Shown in pieces: positions 42,728 through 55,800 of a stretch of 64,000 bases of DNA; position 1 is the stretch's first letter, and each line of letters opens with the position of its first letter. Where the stretch lies: the NCBI GenBank assembly GCA_946902985.2, contig OX336389.2:128127572-128191571 (forward strand), given 5' to 3'. Below the pieces are notes generated by a model, which was given only the letters and a program-made list of their open reading frames with translations, was not told the DNA's origin and ran no database searches. The position numbers and the translations under genes were made by a program. The DNA comes from Meconema thalassinum (Eukaryota; Arthropoda; Insecta; Orthoptera; Tettigoniidae).

Positions 42728-43300
42728 CTGAGTTAAAAGTTTTAGCCGAGTCATCGTAGGACAACGCGTGGGGAACAGAAAGTAGACAGCATCTGTCCCT
42801 GTGTTTCGGATCTATCAATCAAGTGGCATGGTCTCCGAACCCTAGCTGCCAATCAGGTGTCATGACTTGTCTTTGTGATCCTACATCTCATCCATCTTTG
42901 GAGCGAGCTTGTCCGTCGTCCCACTTTCATGGAGGGAGGAGACCAAAATTTAAATCTCATCTCCATTACATCTTGAATGTCACTTACTTCGACAAGGTAG
43001 TAAGGATCAGATGAAATATTTATCATGAAGTATTAATGAATTCCCAACACGTCTTCGTCCTCGATACATATTTAGTTAAACGGAAGGTGTGTGAGAATAT
43101 GAAGTAAGGTGACAGCGAGCGAGCGCGAGGTCCGCAGGCCGCAGTTGTGCTCACACTTGCCGGCTAAGTTGCCCTATGTCTGAGCGACATGTCTACTTCT
43201 CGAGCTGCCTGTCCGTCACCCGCCTGCCAAGCTTGCTTGCAGTGGATCGATCTCGCGGTGCTAAGGCCTGAGGCACGTTCGTTTCACTACAGTTACCGAA
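42100..43300. promoter_or_regulatory. further CpG-rich patches downstream of the exon
   Basis: CpG-rich segments at about 42110-42240 (ACGGGCGCGCGTCAAC) and 43108-43200 (GCGAGCGAGCGCGAGG) are separated by a 30-plus T homopolymer (42699-42727). They stand out from the AT-rich surroundings and may be alternative promoters or enhancers. No splice signals decide it. Confidence 0.35.
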
Positions 43301-46300
43301 AAGAAGTCGTGGACTCTCCCTCATTCCTGTCCGGGTAGAACAAGTCCTTAATTTCTCCCCCTCCACTTTTTTTTGCCACCCTACCTCTCTCTCATCATGA
43401 TGGACAAATTTCGACTTCCCCCTTTCATCTTCCTCCCCCTGTCCTGTCATTGTCATTATTTTACACTTGCCACTCCAAAGTTTTGGCGTGTAATTATTCA
43501 TAGTTATTAAGTATTATTAATACCTGACGAAGTCGTGATTATCTTTGATTGGGCTTGATATTCGATGAAGAAACAGCGGTCAGGTATTTTTGTGTCATTT
43601 CATAATTGTAAACTGGTTTTCTTCAACCGGATGTCCGTCTGTTATGAAATTAATGGTTACTGAGTGTGCATTTATCTTAGAGAATAAATGGCGGATGTGT
43701 GCAATTTTGACATATTTACGTATTCGTTAGAAAAAAAATCGAGATCCGGTTAAGTAATTTATCAAGAATCGTTGTTTTTTAATCAGCTTGCGGGTCCCAG
43801 TCGATGTCACTAATAAGCGTGATTTGGTGAACCATATTATTTGTATTGAGAGCGATCCATAGGGCACCATGTAGAAGAGACTTTTATTGCCACCTGTATA
43901 ATACGGTTCGATTGGGACAGTCATTCATTGTCGCGTTCATTTAACAGTTCATACATTTTCAGTATCAGGGCAGCCAATTCCATTTGCATCGGTCGTCATG
44001 TACAATTGCTGCTTCCCATCGCCCAGTTCTGAATTTCCGTGCTCATTGGTTTTGAAATAGGTTCCAGGGGTAGCAATGTTCTTAGTGACAAGTTTCAATT
44101 GATCGACAACAGTGGTTGACCGCATAATAATAGTTTACTTCTTTATCGTCAAGCTCTAGAATAACGTGTAGAATACTAACTGGATTTTAAATTTTGTCTT
44201 TGTTGACTAAGACATTAGTTGGGATAAATTTACTGGGTGCGCTAACTTGCCAAGTAACCCCAATCAAGATGTTTGGTGATGACAATGAGTAGTTAATACC
44301 ATTCTGAATACGGTTATTAAATGATGTAGAGTTGCGATGATAATGTACTTATCACTATCGTATTTGCTCTAATGCTGTAAGAGGTAGCTATTTACCATCG
44401 CATGGTACCGAGTTTTGGCATGTATAAGATGCTTGTAGAACATGCCTTACTCGTGTCTCACATTAGAAATTAACCCTAGAACTCCCACTGGAGCACGACC
44501 TTCGGTAGGTGATGCAGTCCATCACATTGGTAGATATTAAACTAGAGGGCAACTGCAGCCTAATAATATTTATAATTGACTAAGCAGTGGTGTGCAACTT
44601 AGAAAGAACGTTCTCCGGATGTATCTGACACTTTGTCCGAGAGAGTGTTCTGACCAAAGAAATAACGAAGTAAGGACGTGATTGAATTCATGCTTGGTGG
44701 AAGCCTTCATACTTAAACTGTACCGAAACATAGTAGGCCTAGTTGTCAGGTAGTTGACAGATATGCTAGAGAGAAAAAAATGTCAGGGTTTCTTTGAAAA
44801 TCGACGATCAGACGGAGATGAAGGTGAAGACAACAGGCTATTTATTAGTAAGGTGCCGGTTCTATCCGAAGCTGTCAGGCATAACGTAATAACAAGAGCT
44901 GCAGCACATGGCGTTGTCAATAAAATCGTAGCGAATCTGTATTTTTAGCTGCTGTGCAATCTCTGAACTAACTTGGAAGTCGACATGGTACTTTTCAAAT
45001 AGCTTTCAGGTTTATATCTGTTAAACGAAAGAATTGTTTCAGCAAGTGTATTTACTTTACGACAATATCTGCATAATATTGCGTTAGCTTCCATCGAGTC
45101 AATAGTGCTGTACTAAGTCCTAAAGTAAATAGCAGCTGTTATTTCTCTCTACCGTTTTAGGATATGTGCTTGTAATTTTAATTCGTTTGTATAGGCCAAC
45201 ACAAGTTATTAGAATATTAGTCTTGGAAGATTTTTTTCACCGCCAGAATATTCTAATTCGAACATTGATGCGTTTAAAGCAGTCTCTAACATACTGAAGA
45301 TTGCATTGCATGGCCATATTCATTCATACTTTGCACGTGTTTTGAGTAATTGTAGCAAAGAAGGACGGTTGCACATCTCTGCTATTAGAAGTGCGTGTTG
45401 CATGCCCTTTTAACAGGCATTTGCAGTGACAGTTACATCCGATAGTGAAGCCCAGTCAGCGATTATTTTTTTTTGTAATTCAATGCTTGAAAGGTTTACT
45501 CTATTGAATAAGATAGTATGCGCTTTACATGGCTGTAAATGGAGATAAGAACCTTGGGAGGTCTAGGGTTAATGTGTTTAAGATAAATTATTTTATTGTT
45601 GGGGTCGGAGTTAGGCTATCTTTGTGACTGATTATTAATTTAACAGTCTTTTTAATTTTGACTATTAGCTTATACAGTAGCATGTTGGCCGATAAATCAG
45701 CGATTAAAAATAGTTTTATTTTAACATTTTCAAAGTGCTGGTGGTTATCTAAGATTGTCACTACTTCTTTCAACGCCTTTTATTCCTTAACAGCGCCAAG
45801 CTGTGCAGTGTTTCTTCTATTGTTCGTTCATCGCATTGTTTAGGAATGTTTTACCAGCCACATTCTTTAACCATTCATTTATACATTACAAATTACTTCA
45901 CTGCACTGATAATACAGTTTGTTATTAATCAGTGTAGTATTTACACACACTGTGAAATTATTGCCAGGGGATTGTAATGTTATCGTGTGATTTTTTTGTT
46001 CCTCTTGTAGGCTATTAGGATACACAATTCCATTTTCGCATTAAAAATCTCAAAATTACTCGAAATTAAAAATAATTTACGTATTTATAATAGCCTAAAT
46101 AACCTAAGAAGTATTCACTCTATATTTGGCCATTGAAGGATTTTTGAATCTTTTAATTAGAAACTAAAATGCATTGGCCATGTAGTATAGATTAGGCTAA
46201 TACCAGTTCTGAAACTTAGTCTATTTCCTTTTATATCATCAAACACGTTTACATAATACAGAGATTTGGAATATTGTACAATTTCTTAACACAAAAATTG

Positions 46301-47974
46301 CCTTACGACCGCTTCTTTGAGCAATGAAACTAAATGACTAATATTCACACTGCATGTGCATTGTAATTAATACGCTATTTCTTAGAAAGAATGCATATTT
46401 ACTGTTGTACAGTTTAATAGTCGTTCAAATTATTGTATTACTAACCGAATAAATTTGGGTGTGGGTAAATTATTAACTTTCGTTACTTTTCTTCTAAGAC
46501 GTGCAAAAGTCTTGAAGACTACTTTCGAATAAATCCTCGTTATAAAATGTTTCTCCAGAATTTATACCCAAATATTTTTCAGTTATTTCTCAGCAGGAAT
46601 ATTCATAGGCTGTGATAAAAGAGTAAGCTATGTTATCCATAATAGGCTACACTTGTTAAAAATGATTTCATACATTTGTGAGCAATCTTTATTTTTATTA
46701 TAAGCACTTGTTACAATATCATAGAATCACTTTCCATACTTTATTTAGAAATGATCAATTAATAGTTTTAATAAAATTGGGTAGCCTAATTTTAAGAAAT
46801 GTGCGCTCCAATGCAGGTGGAAAAATGTCATTGCTTTTATTTATTGTTGTAGGTTAAATTAATTAGTATATTATACATTTTACTGACATGCAGTCGATAT
46901 TTAAAAACTTAAAAGCTATAACCATTGGCGTAGTCCAGTTCTAAAAAAAAGCAGGAAGATCGTATTAGTTTACTTGACCTGTTGTTTGGCTATTTCGGAA
47001 CTGCGCGGAGGCTATTCGGTCAGTGGAGAAGGAGAAGGAGGGAAGCAGGGTGGTTGTGTGATATAGCAGTGTCAGTCTGTGTGGATGATGATGACATATT
47101 ACGTCATATCTCTGTGGCTCTAATCAATCAAGCTATTACTTATCGCCTCATCCGTGCCCCAACGCTTGACCCACCTTGCAAACAGCACGGTCTTGTTCGA
47201 CACACAGCAAATGCGATAGCGGTGAAGCCTAGGCTTGCTCTGGAACCACATTACAACAGCTTTGTAGGTCCCTCACAGAAACATTTTAGTCTCTACTGTT
47301 GAACAAATACATTAGCAGAACAGAAATATCACAATAAGAAAACAAATTCTCAATATTTTTGTTAATGTGTGGCAATTTATCGCTCTTCTTTGTTGAAATA
47401 TTTCCGAGTGATCAAATAATTTTTATAAAAAAAAATATTTTCATTTAGTTTTCAGTGCAAGGAAGGCTACCAAATATTTAAGTGAATAATAATTGGTTTA
47501 TCGTTGAATATGTACAGATATTTTGCCGTAAAAAAACTTAACTGGCAGTGTGAATATAACCTCATTAAAGGCGTATTTCTTATTTCAGTGTTAGAAATTT
47601 TGAAAAGTGTGAAATAACTTTTTCATTATTTCAAATCAAAATTCGTAAATGTGGAGAACTCTTGCAGCTCATGAAAATTTTTCGTACGATAATTTCAGAA
47701 TCGAGTGACACTAGTTGGAATTGACGAAACGGTTTAGTCTTTGACAACAATTAGATTTAGGTTAAATAAGAGAGACTTTTATATCAAATCATGAGAACAA
47801 CGTATATGTTGCTGAATGTAATAAACGGTAATAGGCCTATAATATAATATTTTACACGATTTAATTTGTAATTTAGCACCTATGTGTTTGCATCCCAGTG
47901 CTCCTGGTCAGTACTGTAAAATCAGAATCGATCTTTTATAGATATAGCCTATTATCTTGTACATCTACAGTAGT

Positions 47975-48020
47975 TTCCTGACCCGGTCGGAGACTGGAAG
48001 CAGGCTGTGGATTTTCATTT
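47975..48020 (+). mobile_element. 46-bp 3'-end-only S3 SINE insertion, 13-bp perfect TSD
   Basis: CATCTACAGTAGT occurs at 47962-47974 and 48021-48033. The 46 bp between (TTCCTGACCCGGTCGGAGAC, TGGAAGCAGGCTGTGG, ATTTTCATTT) equal the last 44 bases of the full-length SINE at 15039-15359. Truncated retroposition is the only simple explanation. Confidence 0.95.
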
Positions 48021-48819
48021 CATCTACAGTAGTGTACTTGTCAATATTTTGAAACTAGCCCACACTGATATTTCAACATAGGTATTAACCTCAGTAACTC
48101 TGTAGTACCTATGATATTTAATAAGATATAACCTACGTTTTCCCAACTTACGACGAAAAAATCAAGGTTGATTTGAAAATTCTTATGTCGGCTTATGTTG
48201 GTTAGAATGTAAAATTATGCTTCTTGCTGAGAAATTGGGAATTCTCCTTGGGATAAATTAGATATATATCTAAATTAATTGTATATGTGAATGACAACAT
48301 CTCAAGAAGAATAAGAATGCCACCAGTTGGCTGTTAAACTTTCACGTTATGAGTAGCGGGCAATACTGCATGGAATGGACAGACCTTACTTCATAAATTC
48401 CCATTTATTAATTTCTGAGTAGATCAGTTCTTTCCCTTCCTACCCAGAATGTTGGCAGCAGTCACTGGAGTAACTTAGTTATGCGTTTAAAACATTCACA
48501 TACTTTAGGCCGATATTTACAATGGCCAGTTTCGCTTAGTCTACTTTCAAAAATTTGAACGATGGAGTAGATCCTCCTTCTTTTTCAACAAGCCATTATA
48601 AATATCAGTTCAGCAGACAAAGTGACACAGCGACCTGAAGTCCGTCTCGCATGTTTATTTTCTAATTCTCCATTTCCTATGGGAAACGTTTGCTAACAAG
48701 TCTACATTGATGATCTTTAGTGAATTGTATTTCCTGGAACAAGGCATTGCTTGGATAAAATTGGTTTGCTCCTGGTCTTCGACTCTGAAGGTTGTGGTGC
48801 TGCTTCTGCTCCATTCCAA

Positions 48820-49100
48820 GGAGTGCCAATTTTAGCGTGAGAATTAGGCGATGGTACACCCGAAGATGAAGACAGATGTGTTCAATCCAAAGACCCTGGG
48901 CCGGGAATGTGGCACCAATTTAAAAAGAAATTGTAATCCTGGCGATCCATGGACGGGAAGGATTGGTTTGCTAATGTATTTCTGTTCAAATGTAAGAAGT
49001 GCGTCAATTTTCCCCTGAAGACGATATGCCTTCTTGTCTTTTGGAAGCATCGACGTATGGGAAGTAACTTCTTTAAGACAGGAAAATAAGAAATCACATT
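48820..49100 (-). pseudogene. BESS-domain-like protein remnant (tentative)
   Basis: On minus, one frame gives SYFPYVDA and the next LPKDKKAYRLQGKIDALLTF, together resembling the BESS motif (F-L-x-S-L-L-P-x-V-x-x-L-P-x-x-K-x-x-x-R-x-K-I). A frameshift between the halves shows it is broken. BESS domains occur in host MADF-BESS regulators and in the accessory protein of some Harbinger transposons. A further frame (48677-48859) is Gln/Asn-rich and may belong to it. Weak. Confidence 0.35.
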
Positions 49101-49859
49101 AAGAACACTTATATAGGTTTAACTATAGGCCTACCGTATACTATACAACTTTATTTAATTAGTTACCGGTACGTTAATAAATTACAATCAGTACCCATAT
49201 TCTTTTGTTAAAGCTGGATGTTTAGAAATGCAGAATTTATTAGACATGTCAATAGTCATTAAGAAAATCATTTAGGTATAGCCTAACTAATTGAACATTA
49301 CTAATCATGAGTTCTGATAAATTTTCTAGTAAATATACCGTAATAAGGAAATGTAGCCTGTGATAAATTGCATTCTCATGAATATTAGACTACTGTAAAT
49401 TGAATAATATTGCCATTATTAGCTTTTAAGTGTAGAGAAATGTTGCAAAATTATAATCTTGGAAGTCGAACGTGCGGCCGGTGAATCTGTCTACAACTTA
49501 AATGTGGCCCTCCATTATGAAGAAGCTGATAACGCTTTTCGTACATTTCAACAGCAGTATTTGTATTCAGAAGTCAAACAAGAAGAGGTTGCATTGTATG
49601 TCTGTTCTTTAAGAAATGTCATTGTACTGTTGTAACATACTGTATTCTTCTGTGAGCGATTACAACGCACTTGCTGCTGAGTAAATTCGTTGTTTTCCCT
49701 TACCACCCATGTTGTGGTTATTTCCTGTGTTTGCTTCAGATAAAAGAGGATTATTCGCTGTTAGATCTTCAGCAGGGTTCTTTATGACTTTGAAAACCTC
49801 AACCACCCGAAAGAAAGGTCTCCAGGAGGGGAACTATTTCCACTGTTGCGGAGTCTAGG

Positions 49860-50130
49860 AATAGGCTGAAAGAAAAGAGCTGGATGGAATGGGCGAGGGA
49901 AGGGCTGGCTGACTGGTGCGGTGCGGGGGAAGGGGGGAGGGAGAAAGAGGGCGGATCTCTACTGCTGGAGCGAGATTCGGGTTTCTAATTTATGACGACG
50001 TGATGAACAGACGTCATAAAGCACGCCACGTCTCCCTCGCTGGCGGGTTGGCGTCGTCTCCCGTACCGCTGCAACTACGGCTTGGCGGCGCGGCGTCGAG
50101 CAAGCAGCGTTATCGGTGAGGGCCATGATT
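49860..50130. promoter_or_regulatory. intronic CpG-rich island with inverted TTTATGACG sites
   Basis: G-rich then CpG-rich (CTCCCTCGCTGGCGGG, TTGGCGGCGCGGCGTCGAGC), ending GTTATCGGTGAGGG, which contains a possible GTGAGG splice donor at 50115. TTTATGACG (49989-49997) and its exact inverse CGTCATAAA (50012-50020) lie 14 bp apart. Each half overlaps a CRE half-site (TGACG) and a TTTATG homeodomain-type site. Could be an alternative promoter or first exon of the MPRRKQ gene, or of an unrelated RNA. Confidence 0.45.
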
Positions 50131-50424
50131 TGTGGTGCTAGTCAGTCGCAGCCATCAGCCCTGCCACCCCCCACAAGATGCAAAGCAGGAACACTTTCGG
50201 CCTCATAAAGCATATCATTTCCAATATTCTGCTGCTGCACATTATTTTACGGCGCTCTCATCTTCTTCCACCTACTTCTTGTCGCCTCTTTTGTTCTTCA
50301 GCGGCACCCATTCCGCATCAAGTCTTCTGCGTGCTTATTATTCGTGGATTGAAGTAACATCTTGTTCTTGAATTCGATACCGTAAAAGTACCCCATGGTC
50401 CTTCGGTTTTATGCTCATTGCTAG

Positions 50425-51000
50425 GCTTGCCATACGTCCCGGTTTGACCAGGACAGTCCCGATATTTTGCTCTTGTCCCGGTGTCCCGCCCGGTTTTATC
50501 AATTTCCCGGACAACGGCTGTATGATGCAAAAAGTAATGCATTTATGTGTAAGAATCTTTTATGAATCTGTTACTTTTCAACAATCAACATCGTTGACTA
50601 TCGCGCACAGCGTCAAAGAGCTCGGAAGTATTCAAACGACGACACAAAACAATAGACAAAAAGTTGTAGTTTTTCAAAATATAATAAGACTTAGTAATTG
50701 TTCAATTCAACAATTTTATGAAGTATTTTAAATTGTGTTTTATTAACACTTCTTTCTAGATGGTAGACCAGAAAAAAATATTATTAAAAAGGAAAAATTA
50801 TATATTTTTAAGTAGCAAAAAATCCTTTTCTATTTGTCAAAGGTGTCTAGAACTAACAATTTAGGTTGCCAGATTCCCCCCTCCCGTCACTTGCGAGGCT
50901 TAAAAATGGCTTAAAATTCATGATTATTGCCCCTCGGTAAGGCCATCTCACATTAATGTGTCGCGGTTTCACTCGCCAAAAATATTGCAAGCCTACTCAT
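50425..51000. repeat. possible dispersed element (GTCCCGG-rich left end)
   Basis: CTTGCCATACGTCCCGGTTT, GACCAGGACAGTCCCG, TTGTCCCGGTGTCCCGCCCG is a phrase I recall from dispersed repeats in several animal genomes. It is AT-rich afterwards. GTTGCCAGATTCCCCCCTCC at about 50863 may mark another end. No second copy in this window, so uncertain. Confidence 0.3.
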
Positions 51001-51445
51001 TGCTAAAAGATATTCATTTGATTTAAATTCCTCCACACAGACAGTTTTCTTTCATCGTACAATTATCCTAATACATTGAATTGGTTATTCTGCACTATCT
51101 CCAGTTCCAATCCCAATGCATTGATACTGCTTGAATCACTATAACAATTTCTTACTCTGACTTGGCCACATTTGATGCCAACCTTCAGGGCTTGAGGTTC
51201 AAGGGGTTGAACATCAATCCTTCAAACGCCATTTCAGGTACAAATATCTGTTGGTGCCTTTGAAATTTGTGCTAGACAGGTTCTTTCCAAACTCTCAGAT
51301 TTTCACTTTGTTCCCAGCTACGGTCACCATACTTAGCCCCCCTGAGAAAGAAAACGGATTTTTCCTGATCCTTTACACAATTTAAATATTCCTTTTTTCA
51401 TATTTCTTGAGTGCATAATGCAAAAAACTTAATTTTAAAATAGCA

Positions 51446-51927
51446 CACTATGCAACGAGCCTATAATGGCAATACTTAAGACACGAGTATGTTTATAAAA
51501 CGAGCGAAGCAAGTTTTATAATTTCCATACGAGTGTCTTAATTGTCATTATAGGCGAGTTGCATACGACTGTTTATGTTCGACGATAATTATAACTATTT
51601 TATGTTCGAACATAAATATTCATAAAATGTCTGTCGAGATTTCGCCAGTTGTATGTACTGAGCAGAGAGCATGGGACGCAGAGAATACCATGGCCTCCTG
51701 GAATACCCCACTATGATACTAGAAGCCACGCAATGAAATTTAAAATAGAAGGCTGTGAAAGTCAGCCCAGATGCGATGCTATCCTTACCTAATTGGTCAC
51801 ACAACTGTTTCTTGAGCTCTGATTGGTGGGAGAAACTGTTTCATAATGAAAAATAGTGTTATAATGACCCTCATTATGATACAGTTTTCCGACATATAAT
51901 ATTTACATTTCGACATCGGCGAACATA
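51446..51927 (-). mobile_element. hairpin element family P, copy E
   Basis: Complete minus-strand copy, from ACTATGCAACGAGCCTATAA to TTCGACATCGGCGAACATAA. It is the reference that shows copy B was split by LINE insertion. It lacks a few bases in the middle (for example between GAGAATACCATG and GCCTCC). Confidence 0.85.
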
Positions 51928-52009
51928 AATGCAGTTAATTAGGCTATCTTTTCCCTTCTTATCGACAGTGACAAAACTGTTAATTCATGCCAGTGTTTTT
52001 CTACGTGTT

Positions 52010-52413
52010 CTTGCTGTTTCATTTGAGTGGCTTTGACATCGTGGTCATTTAGCTATGTGTGTATAGACTATAGGCTATATCGATAACATTTGTCTGATAA
52101 CCTGTGTTATTGTGGTGTATGTAGTAGGATGTGTATTTGTAATTCAGGTGAGGATTGGGAAGGAGGTGGTCGTCGCCTTAAGTTGGGAACCATCCCGGCA
52201 TTTGTCTGGAATAGAAGTGGGAAACCACAGAAAACCACTTCCAGGATGACTGAGGTGGGAATCGAAGCCATCTCTTCTTAGTTTTGTCTCAAGAGGCCGA
52301 GTGTAGCCCGTTTCTTCACTCTGACCAGAATTAAATTTCTTGGCATAGCCGGAAATCAAAACCGGACCTCCGGGGCGCAGCCAAGAATACTAGCCGCTAA
52401 ACCACGAGGTGGT
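52010..52413 (-). mobile_element. S2 SINE copy
   Basis: Reverse-complement landmarks: TTTGACATCGTGGTCATTT (tail), GTGAGGATTGGGAAGGAGGT, GAAACCACAGAAAACCACTT, CCAGGATGACTGAGGTGGGA, AATTAAATTTCTTGGCATAG and the head AGCCGCTAAACCACGAGGTG. Full length but diverged. No TSD recognised. Confidence 0.75.
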
Positions 52414-52856
52414 CCGTTTCTTAAACTCTCAAGCAGATTTGAGATGGCAAGTGCAATATTTGTGGTTCTCTTTCCTGGCATCTATTCAATCTTTTAGCAA
52501 GCACGTAGTTGAAGTTGTATTTAACCGAAAATATTGTTGTCAATAGATTTTAATATCCCGAAAACTATCTTATAAGGACGAAGCGTCATCTAAGGCTTTA
52601 TCACAGAGGATGTTTGTGTTGGGAATTTTATCAGCAATGCCAACACGCAAATAATTTAGCATTGAGGGCAACAATACTATTTTCTTCGAGGATAATATAG
52701 GGATTTGGAAGTCTACGTTGTACAAAAACATTTATAAAGACATCACTTATTTTTACTTGTGTGAATATAAATGACAGAACGAAGAAATGTTAACTGATAA
52801 ATTCTATATTTTGGGAAGTTTCGCCTTCCTTTATGAACACGCTTCTTCTAGCTTGG

Positions 52857-53100
52857 GCTGGCAGTGTGGAGCAGTTGGTAAGGTACTCTCCTCCTGCGTT
52901 CAAGATTGCGGGATTGATCTCCGGCACAGTCAGTCGGGTGGAATTTAAGGGCATAAGTATGAGAAGCCCGTGTTGATAGATTTACGGAAACGTAGAAGAT
53001 TAACTTGTGAGCAAATGTTGGCAACCCGGTGGCTTCTCATAACCATAGCAGTTACAAAGGACGTTAAATTCACTTATGCTATTATTATCATGATTATTAT
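52857..53100 (+). mobile_element. S1-type SINE with (TTA)n tail
   Basis: GGCAGTGTGGAGCAGTTGGT (A-box region) and CGGGATTGATCTCCGGCAC (B-box region), then AACCCGGTGGCTTCTCATAA, GCAGTTACAAAGGACGTTAA and an imperfect TTATTA tail. Resembles S1 in layout; the body is diverged. Confidence 0.6.
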
Positions 53101-53114
53101 TTACTGGTTCAACG

Positions 53115-53270
53115 GTGGTACAGTGTTGGAGTGCCTGACCCATGAGCCCATGATCGTGAGTTCCGTCCCGGCCTAAGAAGTCGGGATCTTAAAGTGTGGA
53201 AAACATCCACGTCTGTCCGACTCCTACAATGTTGGTTCATATAATAGCTCTTATGTGTCATTCGGTGACT
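53115..53270 (+). mobile_element. tRNA-like SINE head
   Basis: TGGTACAGTGTTGGAGTGCC (A-box-like) then ATCGTGAGTTCCGTCCCGGC (B-box-like) and TCTTAAAGTGTGGAAAACAT. Too diverged to assign to a family. Confidence 0.4.
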
Positions 53271-53559
53271 TCAAAACAAAATTAATTATTGTTTAGCCAC
53301 ATTACACCCAAAATAATTTCGATCTCCCTGCTAGATAACAGTGCAAACGGAACTTCAACATTTGGAGAGTAGATCATCGTGATGGCTCCACCTCAATAAA
53401 TATTCACCAGTGAACATGTTGTTACTTATTCTATTATTATTATTATTAACATTATTTTTATTATTGTTATTATTGTGGACATCAGAATGTGATGAACTTC
53501 ATGAGGAGTGCCACCTGGTATGGTTAAAATTTCAAACTCGTAAAACTGGTGAATGCTCA

Positions 53560-54135
53560 ACTTCAAAAATATCGGGAATATGCCCACATTTACACAAAAT
53601 ATTAGAAGAATAAAGATGAATTTTCGTATGGAGGACAGTTACGCTATCATTTTCAAAACTACAAATACAGCTGAAATAGATAAAATACTTAAAAGAGAAA
53701 GACGAAGAATTAGAACATGCTTAAGTAAACAATAATAAGTTAATGTCCATTAGGGAATAGCGTCAAATAACACAGTCTATAAGGAAATTGAACCAGTATT
53801 GAGCACAATTAGGATGAAACGCATATCATTTTTTTGGAAATCGACTTCGAACACCGGCTACTGACTTGGTAGAAGAAGAATAGAAAAATTATGGACTAGC
53901 AATACTGGATTACTGAAATTAAGGGTGATATCAAAGAATTTCAAATAGCCTAACATTAGACGATCTCAAGAATAAAACAGATACAATTAAGATTCTACAC
54001 GACTCACATGTGAGAATCGAAATCAAAGTAAATGAAAGAGCAAAAGGAAGGGTGCTCTCCACTGAAGAAAGGATGTTTCTCGACATCTGCGAGGATGAAG
54101 AAATATTGGAAGCATAGAAAAGATGAATTGTTTTC
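53560..54135 (+). pseudogene. LINE ORF2 C-terminal fragment (RTE-like), heavily broken
   Basis: IDKILKRERRRIRTCLSK, then in other frames EPVLSTIRMKRISFFG and LRTPATDLV..RI, followed by WITEIKGDIKEF and LTLDDLKNKTDTIKILHDSH, the usual tail block of the same LINE type as at 33100. Multiple stops and shifts. Confidence 0.6.
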
Positions 54136-55734
54136 TTGTAGGCTATAATTAATGTTAGTGGTCCTATGTTGGCCATAAAATATGAAATAATTAATAAATA
54201 AATACATGTAATTATTACAATAATTAATATTATTTTAGCATGAACCTACAATCACTGTCATTAAGCAAACGGCATTGCCATCAGTATGCCTCTTGCCTAA
54301 AATAAATCAATTATGATGTGTTTTGGATTCCTGATGAAACAGAGCGAGGTTCTCTGCATGAGGTTGATATTTACTTAGCATTGAATAAGTGAAAATGGCA
54401 TGGCATTTAATGATACGGTATACAATTTTATATGCTTTAACGTCCATATAAATATGGGCTAAATGCTACATGTGGCCATAACAAAGGGAAAAGGTAGTGA
54501 ATTCTTTCTTTTGGAAATTGAAATGCTTCTCTTCAGAAAAGGTGCAAAATTTCTCCTTGGAATATCGTTGTATCTTGCCTGATACGCAGGTCTAGTTTTC
54601 AAAGATGACCTGTGTTTCTCTGAAGCGTTGATCTAAACTTGTGAATGTAGTGCAACTGTTATATTATTTCACATAAACGTAACAAATACGAAATCCATAG
54701 TCTGCATTTTTCTCATGAAAAGTATTGTAGCCTATAACAAATGTGACGTTGAAAGATATGAGCTCTCAGGCGAAACTCTTTCTCACAATACAAATAACGA
54801 GTGTTTTGAACTCGCTTGTTGCTTTGTTAATATCTGTCTGTATCCTATTAATTGTTTGAGCCCTTCAGTCACAAAAACTTGTTTCATCCTCATACAGCAC
54901 AAAATAGTTCAAATTATTCTAATAATGAGTTCTTCATATCGTATCGAATTTCCTTCGAGCCAATACGCCAAATTCGCCGTGTAATATAACTTATACAACG
55001 AATGATCATGTCCTCTACATTTTCAATCAAATATCAAAAACATTTTTAGAGAAGCCTAGGTGATTAAGGGTGAACGATGCTGTTCCCGAATACCATCCAT
55101 TTGCTGTCACCAGACGATGGTTGTCCTTGGCATCCTGAAATCTTTGGACCTGTAAGTTAATGGAGGGTCTTCCAGAGGATTGTCTTTTCGCAGAATTTCT
55201 GCTGTCCGAGAGACTAGCGAGGAAAGAGCAGAGTGGACCAACGTTTTAACTCAGTGTGTGTGATTGACTACGTAAATAGTGTGCCAACTAGTAACGTTCA
55301 AGGAAACTATTATACATACTTTTACTAATCTCACAGTAGCATACATTGTTAGAACTTTGTCGAAAGTACTGGTAACGGTAGACTATGTAGGCCTATAATG
55401 TCTGCCTCCAAAAAATTGATTAAGTTATTTTCTAATCGAAATAGTTGGATGACCTCAAAAATTCCTAGCCATCGCCAAAATGCATTCTACATATTTTCAT
55501 TAGACTTTTAGCGCCCAAATTAAGAACGAATAGACTACGTATTTTGCATTTAAATCCTCTGGTTCTGCAATAGTATTTGGAAACTAATTGCAGAACATTT
55601 TGTTGCTCATAGACAGAGAGGCAACTATTCCTTCCGATGAGGCATGTAGGCTACATCAGTAGTTTTTCAAGTTAGCTACTAGTGAAGCTTCTGGATGTTC
55701 TCTGTGAAACTACTGTGATATTTTCATCACTATT

Positions 55735-55800
55735 ATCGGCTGAGTGTCGATAACCTAGATGGTATGCCCCTAAAAGCAACAATTATCATCGTCATCATCA
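55735..55800 (+). mobile_element. GGGGCC/GAT-family 3' fragment
   Basis: GTCGATAACCTAGATGGTAT, GCCCCTAAAAGCAACAATTA, TCATCGTCATCATCAT is the plus-oriented equivalent of the 60-bp 3' ends at 12870 and 33836, here older and without an exact TSD. Confidence 0.65.

Noticed and set aside
50132..50371. 79-codon frame after the CpG-rich island
   Set aside because: No homology or conserved motif visible; His/Ser/Phe-rich, without a supporting start context.
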